Assembly: GCA_914767715.1 (NCBI GenBank)
Contig: OU612071.1
Location: 14,442,948 to 14,506,947 of the forward strand
Origin: Membranipora membranacea
Taxonomy: Eukaryota > Bryozoa > Gymnolaemata > Cheilostomatida > Membraniporidae
Reading direction: 5' to 3'
Length of the DNA stretch: 64,000 nucleotides
The notes beneath the pieces were generated by a model. That model ran no database searches, was not told where the DNA came from, and was given only the letters and a program-made list of their open reading frames with translations. Positions 54,880-64,000 of the stretch are shown here, piece after piece; positions within the stretch are counted from its first letter, which is position 1, and the number at the start of each line of letters is the position of its first letter. The translations under genes and the position numbers were made by a program.

Positions 54880-55640
54880 CGCTATGCTGCAATATGGGGC
54901 TTTCATGGAGGAAACTGATTCCGCTCGCTTTCACGCTGAAACACTCTGCCTGTTGCTATGACACGGTATTCGTGCTTTGGTCACTTGGTTTCCTAGAAGG
55001 CTCAAACTTTATGGCTTCTCTATGATGGTGTTTTTATGTGAATAACAGATTCCGCTTTCTTTCAAATAGCCTTGAAACAATTGGCCTGTTGCTATGGCTT
55101 CAAATTTGTTATTTGGTCACTTGGTTCCTCTGAAGGATTAAGTTTTAGGTCTATGATACAATGCCGGTTTTCATGGAATTAACAGATTCAGGTTTCTTTC
55201 AAATAGCCCTGAACAATTGGCCTGTTGCTATGGCTTCAAATTTGTTATTTGGTCACTTGGTTCCTCTGAAGGATTAAGTTTTAGGTCTATGATACAATGC
55301 CGGTTTTCATGGAATTAACAGATTCAGCTTTCTTTCAAATAGCTATGACATAGTATGACATGGTATTCTTGCTTTGGTCACTTGGTTTGCCAGAAGGCTT
55401 AAGCTTAAGGGCTTTCCTAATAAAATGGGGTTTTCATGGGAATAACTGCTTCAGCAATGATCCGCTTGCTTTCCGATAGCCTTGAAACACTGTCCTGAAA
55501 GTTTGACCTATTGCTATGGCTTCAGATAAGTGCTTTGGTCACTGTATTTCCCTGAAAGCTCAAACTTTAGGGCTACACAACAATATGGGGTTTCCATGGA
55601 AATAACTGTTTCTAGAATTTTGCATTAAGTGAGAAAAACC
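54880..55640 (+). repeat. Tandem array, about 5 units of ~135 bp
   Basis: Each unit has the order (gggg)ttttcatgg, aactg(a)ttc, gctttctttc, gcctgttgctatggcttc, tttggtcacttggtt, gaaggcttaa. The two middle units (about 55065-55330) are almost identical over more than 120 bp; the outer ones are diverged. Confidence 0.85.
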
Positions 55641-56737
55641 CAGCAATCTCTATGTCACAATACAATTTTACATCATTCCATCACTGCGGTAGTGACCAAA
55701 GCACGATCCGAAGCCCTAGCAACAAGTCATATTCTCACGAGAGTGTTTTAAGGCCATTTGAAAGCATGGTACAAGATCCTGTTTGATGGCTTAGGATTTT
55801 GGGTAAAATGCCACGCTGTTAGTTAGCTATCCTACAATTAGCCTACACATATAGACTAGACTAGACACATACCTTTATATACCCCTCCAGATGTCACACA
55901 ATTTGAAGGTCGGTCGTTGAGGGTTTTAGATCCTCGTATACCATTCAAATAGTAATGCCGCTAGCAGATCAAATCTTGAAATGAGTGGCTGATAACGTTA
56001 TGCCAACTCACCAACTCACATTGCAGCTGTCTGGACACTTAGACTAGGTGATGTTCTAAGCAGTACAATTACTGACATACACCTTTCAGAGAAAACATTA
56101 ATTGATTGTGTATTACAGTTGCACTGTCAAACTCAATATATCCCTCATTCTCACACTCCAAAGTACATTTGGTCGGACTCCAAAGACAGAAAATAGCTTC
56201 TTAGATGTTATTCAAGCGTAAGCGTAAGCGTATAGCGGCGAATTATAATTTAGCTAATAGTTTTGGTTGATGAAAACAGAGCCCTGACGCTTTAGTTACG
56301 AATGGACTCCATTGATCTTCAGAATCAATCGCAAAATGTGCAAAAAATAAAAACAAAACTCTGTATAGTTTCGGATCAACCGATTACTGTACCGCCATTC
56401 ATGCGGCTCGGGTGTTCCACAGGCCTCTCCAAGGAGATACAAAAATTACTCTGCAGTCACCATCAAGTGAATAATTCGTTCCCTAAAATAAGTTACTAAA
56501 GAGAGATCATCAGCTTATTTTATTTTTCTCGACACCACTAGATATAAACCAATATTTCAATGTATGAAAGTATTCACATAGCAGTTTAATCCATGAATTA
56601 GATGCAAAGTACTTAGTATTATCCGTAATCCCCTCCGATGCTCAATTATGGATAGATTTACTACCAATCGATTTTCCTGGTGGTTTTTCCGCCTAAATTC
56701 GGTAGTTGACATTGTTTAATCACTTAATGATCCAAGA

Positions 56738-56900
56738 GAGGTGGTAGATGCCCTGAATCCTCATACTGAGAATGTGATACATCCTCAAAACTAGAATGCG
56801 GCCTAGAATTGTGAGGCCATGAAAAGCCTCCTGAACTGAGTGCAAAGCAAGCTGCCTAAACGGTATCTGGTATTATGATCAGTGGACCTCTGACTTTAGC
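56738..56900 (+). repeat. Dispersed ~220-bp repeat (copy 2, shortened)
   Basis: Contains cctcatactgagaatgtgat, acatcctcaaaactagaatg, gtgaggccatgaaaagcctc. Same orientation as copies at 29298 and 60165. Confidence 0.7.
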
Positions 56901-56910
56901 CATTAGGCTG

Positions 56911-56981
56911 TAGCCTTGTCACGGGGGGGGGGGGGGGCGGCCCTTCCAAAACCAAAGAAAAGTGGCCTGGAGACAAGGCTA
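56911..56981. mobile_element. Short MITE, TAGCCCTGTC family, with G17 run
   Basis: tagccttgtcac, a long G run, then aaaaccaaagaaaagtggcc and gacaaggcta. The ends are inverse and the centre is expanded by the G run. Confidence 0.65.
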
Positions 56982-58369
56982 AGTAGGCCGAGTAACTATG
57001 TGAGAAGTTCAGACAAGGTGTCGAGTGCTAGTGTTGACTGTTGAGTCGTTGACCTCTGATATTAATGTTCTGTTGAGCACTGCCTTTGTCGCAAGGAATT
57101 TCTTGCATTCATCCCACAATGGCCAGATTTCAATGACCCTCATAAGGGGAATCCCCGAGCTTCTGAAGCCTAAGTTCAAATTTACCACAAAGAATTCTTA
57201 ATTGATTAATGTGTGTCTATTTTAGGCTAAGTGCATAAACTTGGTTTGTTGTTTGTTACTAGCCTAGTCATATACTGTCTAAAATAAATTTAGAAACCAT
57301 TATCAACAGTAGCCTATCAGGTATCAACCACTGAGAGAATCAGAAGACTGCCAAGGGTGTTTGCATTTTCGTACCTCAACAGCAAATTTTCTGTCAAATA
57401 TCAAAAGAAAATAGATCATACTAGCTAGCATAAGGATACTGAAGAGAGTAAACAGTTTTTGTTAGTTACTTCAGGCACCCAGTTCTCATCACTTGTGTCA
57501 GATTTACTGTTGGGGGGGGGGGGGTATATATCATTTTCAGTTTGTTGCGCTACAAAAAATTGTTTGGACCTATCACTTGATAGCTACAGTATCGTCGGTT
57601 ATTAGAAAGATCTACATATCGACTCCTCACTTCAGTCACTTGTACTCAGGCCCGATGTTGTAAGAAGGCAGTGGAGCAGAGATGGAACATGTTCTCTAGA
57701 AAAACATAGTCATGTGTATCGGGGGTCAAGTAAAGGTCAGGGGATATTCAGCCAAGAAGGACTCTGGCAGTCATGTTTTGGCTGCTTGATCTAAACCACT
57801 TTTTACTTCTGATTTAGGCCATAGGAGACCCTTGAGTGGAGTGCAAAAAAATCAAGTTTACACAGTGTATATCACCATAGCTACCCCATAAGGTTACAAA
57901 AGAAATTGGTCCTATATATTGACACAGTTCTGAAAATCCATGACGCAGATTGATTTTTAATGACTCTGCAATAATCTGGGATATGAAGCAACTTCATGGA
58001 AAAAGTCAGACGGCATAGCATTCTTATCGGATGACCTTGATGCAGATTAAACGTAGCAGGATGTCCACCTAGAATTATAATTCGCGTCCTACTATCGTCA
58101 TAGCTTCCAGACCTTGATAGTATTTACCATTGGATCTTAGATAATGCATTAGTAATCTGCACTCTGCTCGCAGTGTATAATCTTAGGCCATAAACTGTGT
58201 CCACAGCACAGCTATAGTCTACCTACCATAAAAGAAAGTTCAAGGTCACGAAATCTCACAGCTAGTTGTCCATTGTTAGCAAAATCATGTACAAATAATC
58301 AGTCTTCACACTTTTCCCAGTCTAAACGACTGCATAGCGAGTTAGTGCCACTGCATTATCAACGCTCTG

Positions 58370-60960
58370 GTGTCGATTAGATTTTCTGCTACTCAGTTAT
58401 ATCTTAGAGTGAGAATTTCTTGGTACAGAACTGCCAGGGTTACTTTTAGAATACCATCATATATTCCCAACAGACCATGTAAGGCCTTGACAAACAGACA
58501 GAAATAAATCATGTACAGCGATTTTTTATCGTATGACGGCGATACTGACTATTATTCACCATAGGTTTAAAGTTGACCGCACGCGGATGCGGTTGGGATT
58601 CGATACGATTAGAGTGAGATTTGCGGTGAAGACGTATTTACGAGAACCCTTGACCTTCATTGTCACTGCGCCGCCAGTTGTCCTCAGGTCACATGACTCT
58701 GAACGAACCAATCAGGGATAAGATGAAGATGATAAACAGAAATTAATTTTCCTGGAATTTTGTGCTTAGCAAGAAACACCTTGAAATTACTTCACCAAAA
58801 TAGAAGTGCAGTACAGCAAGATACAAACCCTTTTCTGATATGCATCTCCTTATATTTGCTAGGTCTTCAATATAAATAAATGAGTCTTTGAGTGCCTATC
58901 GCTTACTGAGTCTCAGTTTATGACCAATTCTCAATTGCCAATAGGATGTTCTGCTATACGCAATGATACCTTGGTGAAAAAATCCTTTGGTACAGAACTG
59001 CCAGTGTTCCTTTTAGAATATCATATCATATTCTCAACACGTAAGGGCTTGACTGACATCTGCAGATATATCACGGGGCGAGATTTATTATAGTATCCGG
59101 GAGGGGGACCAGGACGGGGTAATGAGTCTGGGGAGCTCAGTCTAATTAGAGAATGGCACGCACACAGATGGTAATATGCCATCGGGTTGTGCATGACCGC
59201 AAGCGGGCTCGGTTGAAGTTTGCGGTGAAGACGTATTTAGGAGGACGTTTGACCTCTGTTTTAATGGCCCCCACAGTTGTGCTTTGGTCAACATGTCTCC
59301 AAAATAACCAATTAGGGATTACACATAGGGGTATAGAGGAACGTCGCATTACCGAGAATTTTGCGTTTAGCAAGAAACACCCTCTCACTTCATCATCAGA
59401 ATCAAAGTCTAGATCATGCCAGGTCTGCAGTAGATAGCAAGATACGAAATTCGTTCAGATATCATATGGTGTATCGCATCACCTTTTATTAGCTACATCT
59501 ATAAGTTAAATTACTGAGATGCTGAGGAAACTGGTCTCATTTTGTAACCACTGTGTAAAACTTGTCGCTGATTGAATTTTACTTTCTGACAAATGCTCAA
59601 TTGGATTGTCTGCTACCCAGAAATAATTTAGTAAAATCTTCTCAGTACAGTACTACAAGGGTTCCTTGCAGAATACCATCATATATTCCCAACTGGTAAT
59701 TTAAGGCCTTGACTGACACTTGTAGAAGTATCACTGACAGAGATTCATTATTGTATGACAAAAATACAGATGGTTATATACCATAGGATTGGAAATGACC
59801 GCAAGCCAAGTTGGTTGGGATTTGACACGATCAGAGTGAAATGTGCGGTGAAGGTGCATTCACAAGAACTTTTGACCTTAGTTGTGGATGTAGTTTAGGA
59901 TGTGGCGCCCATAGCTGTCCTTGGGTCACTTGACTTGATAATTTGCAGAGGTTTAAATGGAAATCACATTACCTAGAATTTTTCGCTTAGCAAGAAACAC
60001 CCTCACACTTAATCACCAGAATCGAATTCTAGATCAAGCCAGCGCTGCAGTGGATTGCAAGATTCCAAATACGTTCAGACATAGCATGGTGTAATGCATC
60101 ATCTTATTTCTACTAAGTCTATAAGTTAGATTACTGAGGTGCTGAGTCCTTTTGACAAAACAGAGGGTGGACTGCCCCCCCCCCCTTAAGAGGTACGCAA
60201 GTTGCCCAAAGTCCTCGTGCTGAGAGTGTGATACATCCTAGAAAACTAGAACACATCCTAGAGGTGAGGCCATGGTGGACCTCCTAAAAGTGAGTGTGCA
60301 GTAATTTGCCAGAAACTGAAACAGACACTAATCACCCATTGGCAGTGACAATTTGATCTTATCCAATAGGCCGAGAAGCCTAGGTACTGAGTAAACTCAT
60401 CACATTTTGTAATCACTATGTAAAACTTGTCGATCGGCCTGACGCAGATTGAATTTTAGTTTCTGACCGATGTTCAATTGGATTTTCTGCTACCCAGTAA
60501 TAATTTTAGTAAAAATTATCGGTACAGTTCTACAAGGGTTCCTTTCAGAATAACATCATACATTCCCAACACGCAACTTCACTGACATGTGCAGAAATAC
60601 GGACAGAGATTCATACTTGTAAGACAAAGATACAGATAGTAATTTACCGTAGGATTGGAAATGACAGCAAGCAGCGTTGGTTGAGATTTGACACGATCAA
60701 AGTGAAATTTGCGGTGAAGACATGTTTACGAGAATTTTTGCTGATGTAACTCCCACAGTCGTCCTTGGGTCTCTTGACTGCTAAAGAATCAATCAGGGAT
60801 TTTACGTAGAGGCTTTAATGGAAATCGCAGAAACCTAGAATTTTTTGCTCATCGAGAAACCTCCTAAAATGACTTTCCCAGAATTGAAGTCTAGATCATG
60901 CTGCATGTGCTGTAGATTGTAAGAGAGGGTATTCTTTTCAGAATTCGATCACATAGAAGG
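58370..60960 (+). repeat. Tandem array, 4 degenerate units of ~0.55-0.9 kb
   Basis: Units begin near 58370, 58931, 59596 and 60471. Each has ttctgctac(t/c)cag, ggtacag(a/t)(a/c)ct-caagggttcc, gaataccatcatatattccc, a tgaccgcaagc block, ttgcggtgaagacgtattta followed by (t)ttgacct, a cagttgtcctt(t)ggtca block, and ttagcaagaaacaccct. Unit 3 is longer because it contains the dispersed repeat 60165-60390. A lone tgaccgcaagcgg block at 54672 may be a relic of the same repeat. Confidence 0.85.
60165..60390 (+). repeat. Dispersed ~220-bp repeat (copy 3), inserted into the 58.4-61 kb array
   Basis: Contains gatacatcctagaaaactag, gaggccatggtggacctcct, gtgacaatttgatcttatcc. It follows a run of about 12 C and interrupts array unit 3. 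Confidence 0.75.
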
Positions 60961-61254
60961 GCAAAATTTTCTCATTCTAGTTTGCTTCGTTCAATGACAC
61001 TTCTGTAGACCCTACCAAACGACCAAGTGCAGAGAACTAACAGACTGTACCTTTTGCTTGTTCATCTATTCCTATAACAGTAAGGCCCCATGTAATCAAC
61101 TTATGTACATCATCAACAAACTATTGTAGAACTTGTCAAAAGTGCTGCAGTTTGAACAGAGTTGAAATAGCCGTCCTGAATTGAGACCATAAATAGCTAT
61201 GGTCTCTGGTCTGGGTGCCAGATAATGATGCCAATATAATTGTTTTGAACTCAC

Positions 61255-61908
61255 AGGGCCGTAGTTAAGAAAAATGGTAGGGGAGTCTAAAATCTGAGGC
61301 AGGTCCAAAACATCACTTGTAGCATACCTGACAAGTCTCCCTTTTTGGTAGGGAGCCTCCCAGTTTTTAGGGGTATTTTCCACCTCCTCCCTATCTCCCT
61401 TTTGCCTCCCTTTTTTCAGCTTCCTTCACCCAGACGACTTTTTAAGCTTCTCATTGCAAGAAAAACTATGGTTTCCTACCCCCACAGTACATATACCTAT
61501 ATATAATTGCCTATTAACATACTATCTCTCCTCGTTCCTATAAAGTGCAACAATATAATTTGTAAAATCAGGTAAAATTACGCATTTCATGATACGAACG
61601 CTCTAGTTTTGGCTCAAAATAAATGACAACAATGACCAAATTACACCTTCACTGCTGGACACGCAGAGTGGGACTCCGGGTCGGGAGTTCGTCCGTGGAG
61701 ACCTCCTGATTCCTGGGTCTACCAACTTGTCATGTATGACTTGTAGGGGTCTGCAAGTAATTTAGGTTATCTAAATAGCGAAAGGAAATCCAAAAGGAGC
61801 TGCTTATGATATGGATTAATCAATTAATTTGTCATTTGGCCATCTTATTTAGCTTTCTTGGCGAGGTAGTGTCTCTCTGACTCCCCTAAAACTACGGGCC
61901 TGGCACTG
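61255..61908. mobile_element. Longer element with CCGTAGTTAAG / CTAAAACTACGG ends
   Basis: Left agggccgtagttaagaaaaa, right gactcccctaaaactacggg. The ends match the 225-bp MITEs at 5627 and 6151, but the interior is about 650 bp and includes segments shared with them (aaatccaaaaggagctgctt). No transposase frame is visible. Confidence 0.55.
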
Positions 61909-63740
61909 ATAACTCAGCATCCCGCTGAGCTTTGTGGTCGATTGACTGACTTAGTCTAATGACGTAGAGGGTGTTCCAAGGTCATTCTTTGTTTTAACAC
62001 GAAAAACCACAAACTGACAAACCACTGTTGATTGCCCAATAAAACTGTGGCTAGCACTTATCAACAGCTCCAAAAAATTTTAAATTAGTGCTGCTAGAAC
62101 TGTACTTTTCATTTTAAGGCCATATGATTTCGATTTTACTGTGAAATCAGTAGTGGGGCTCGTTTCATAATGGCATGGTTGCTTCTAATTGTCTCTGACA
62201 GCAAGTGACTTTACATTTGTCTGCTGTAAGTTTCAGTGATATGAAAAGAAAAAGTCTAAATATAACTATCTAGTTCAAATAGTTCTTGCTTGGTTATTGA
62301 ATTGCGAATAAAGCCTAGGCATTCCAAGTTTTCCTAGTTAATTTAGTACTGTTGGCACTGTTTAAACTGGAATAATGCCCATTGTGGAGCAATTTATTGC
62401 TTCCACTGGAAAAACTTGAGTTCAACGTCTCTTTGTGGGGGCATGTTGAGGCCCCCCCCCCCCCCCGTATAACAAAAGTCTACAGGGGTGTTTTGTAAAA
62501 AGTTTTCAACCCCTAGACAAGTAGAAATCTTCCTTAATACGTCTCTTATATTTAGAATTGACAAAAAAAATTTTTTAGGTTGAGTGAAAACTCAATCAAT
62601 CTCAGTATTTCATTTCAATGGCATATTACCCCTCCCTCTTTTGACACGCCATACAGTTACCGAGGTTCAGGGAACTGCCATCCACCCCTGGTCATAATCC
62701 ATAGATGATAGCCTACATTCCCTGTTCTTATCTTGCTGAGAATATTATAAATATTTGCTTCTTGCAGCTTAATCTGCGTGTGAGTCTGTCACGTATAGAG
62801 TCAATGAGGTTCATCACGCATGCAGCCAGGCCTAACAACCACAATAATGCACTCAGCCAATCAAGGTTCACAATGACGATGACATCATAGCTATTAATCA
62901 AAGAGGAACATGCTTGACCTGAGTTTCACCTCACTGGCAATGCCACATCATTAGCATAATAAAATGTCGGGCACTATTCGCAGTATAGCCAGACAAGCTT
63001 AACAATTGGCCACAAATGGGGTGCTGGCGTGATAAATTGACTAAGATAACAAGAACGTTAAACTACATACAACAACAACTCGTTGTACTTAATTTTATCA
63101 ATAGACTCATGCGCTTCAAATTTACTCAAAAGTTAATTACAACAGAGGCTTATAAACAAAGGCAGGAAAAGTCCAAATGACCCCCACTCAGTGTCACTTT
63201 ATAAAAAAGGAACCACTCATTAGGTTGGTGATTAATCAAACTTAGACTGAGAACTACTGGATTAACGTCGGTGGGCTTGCTATAAGAACAACGTGATTTT
63301 AAATGGTTGGTACATAAGCGGCTTGAATGGGGCTGTGTTTGGAAGGAATTTTGGGTTGTGTTGCTCTATCCTCATCCATGACATTTGTGGGCGGCTGAAT
63401 CCCAGGCATTTTTTTTAACCACGCCTACACCTAGAAAGTGAATTGTTTCCATATAAAGGATTAATTGATCAAGCTGTAAATACATGCGGACTGAGAGGTC
63501 GTGTATTTATTTGTAGGAAATAATTTATAGCGCATAATAATTTTTTTTACCTAATTCAGCAGCTGGCCGCAGTGGACTTACCAAGTACCGCCTACAAGAG
63601 TAGCGAGGACACGCCCAAATAAACTCCGATAAATTGGAGCATTTCACGTTTAGCTCTTGCTTGTGCTGGATACAACGCTGTCCGTCCGCGCTCATCCTAC
63701 ATCGTCAAAAACTTACAGTGAGGGATATAGAGTATCCAGG

Positions 63741-64000
63741 ATGGATAGCTGTAACAGCACAGATCAGCCTCTGGACCTATCAACGAAAAAGGAGCACTCA
63801 CCATCACTTGCCAAAGATAGGTTTACAGTAGATATGGAAACTCACGTAGCAGAAGAAATACCAGCACCTTACAAACTGGAACAGGTTGAACCGTTGAATC
63901 TTACCCTTAAATCTGGCCGATCATCCACTCATAGCAGTGAGTTGATGGATTGGAATACTCCCCTGGATTTATGTTACCGAAGTACTAGTCCTGAACAAGC
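63741..64000 (+). CDS. First coding exon of a probable CtBP-binding transcriptional regulator (partial)
   Basis: Open from the ATG at 63741 (context ccaggATGG) to the window end: 86 codons, no donor yet. The peptide has three copies of the P-(L)-(D/N)-L-(S/T/C) motif: PLDLS at residues 10-14 followed by TKK, PLNLT at 51-55, PLDLC at 74-78. PxDLS is the docking site for the corepressor CtBP. The rest is Ser/Thr/Glu-rich and looks disordered. No DNA-binding domain is reached before the edge, so the family (zinc finger, homeodomain, nuclear-receptor cofactor) is open. The long gene-poor upstream region fits a developmental regulator, but that is inference. Confidence 0.7.
   Translation, partial: MDSCNSTDQPLDLSTKKEHSPSLAKDRFTVDMETHVAEEIPAPYKLEQVEPLNLTLKSGRSSTHSSELMDWNTPLDLCYRSTSPEQ

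Larger units (their letters stand above)
49973..63740. other. 13.8-kb stretch with no recognised gene; tandem arrays and MITEs
   Basis: Between TBC1D13 and the partial gene at the right edge. No frame longer than about 110 codons and none with convincing splice signals or family motifs. It holds arrays at 51720-52530, 54880-55640 and 58370-60960, a foldback at 50602-50883, dispersed repeats and several poly-G/C runs. It could be the long upstream regulatory region of the right-hand gene, but nothing in the sequence proves that. Confidence 0.6.

Noticed and set aside
54696-55025. Open frame of 109 codons on the plus strand
   Set aside because: It runs into the 135-bp tandem array, has no recognisable motif, signal peptide or splice context, and its repeats carry stops in the other units.
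58533-59437. Similar short open frames in units 1 and 2 of the 58.4-61 kb array
   Set aside because: The similarity follows from the DNA repeat; units 3 and 4 have stops and I see no consistent splice sites. Kept only as a question in the findings.

Overview
The window is animal nuclear DNA, AT-rich and intron-rich, with GT-AG introns of roughly 0.1-2.7 kb, and full of short inverted-repeat transposons and one LINE. Two genes have clear animal orthologues (WDR46/UTP7 and TBC1D13). Together with a secreted C-type lectin and a lineage-typical mix of MITEs, they suggest a non-vertebrate metazoan that keeps many introns; I cannot name the species. I rebuilt gene models by hand from splice sites and reading phase. 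In the complete models every intron phase agrees across both sides, and I treat that as the main evidence.

Layout. (1) 0.15-0.29 kb, +: possible last exon of a gene that begins outside the window (Ig-like end). (2) 0.31-2.15 kb, +: complete three-exon secreted C-type lectin-like protein, 162 aa. (3) 8.29-2.57 kb, -: complete seven-exon type I membrane protein, 283 aa, family not recognised, convergent with the lectin. (4) 9.48-13.94 kb, -: nearly full-length non-LTR retrotransposon with poly(A) tail, two ORFs overlapping at ATGAGTAA and a 10-bp target-site duplication; its ORF1 starts with a Cauli_VI/RNase H1 hybrid-binding-like domain. (5) 26.13-14.16 kb, -: complete fifteen-exon type I membrane protein, 630 aa, with a beta-propeller-like ectodomain, one TM segment and a very Lys-rich tail; it includes a 23-nt microexon. 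(6) 37.08-28.02 kb, -: WDR46, 13 coding exons, 601 aa. (7) 39.01-49.97 kb, +: TBC1D13, 11 exons, 404 aa, head-to-head with WDR46. (8) 50.0-63.7 kb: no gene recognised; three degenerate tandem arrays (51.7-52.5, 54.9-55.6, 58.4-60.96 kb) plus MITEs. (9) 63.74 kb to the end, +: first coding exon of a protein with three CtBP-binding-like motifs (PLDLS, PLNLT, PLDLC), probably a transcriptional regulator.

The genes do not form an operon or one pathway: WDR46 is a nucleolar ribosome-assembly factor, TBC1D13 a Rab GAP, and the lectin and two membrane proteins belong to the secretory pathway. What links the window is its repeat content. At least three unrelated-looking MITE families share TIRs starting TAG and exact 9-bp target-site duplications, which points to one transposase superfamily (MULE-like by TSD length) mobilising them. 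A separate 283-bp foldback element has TAA duplications as in PIF/Harbinger.
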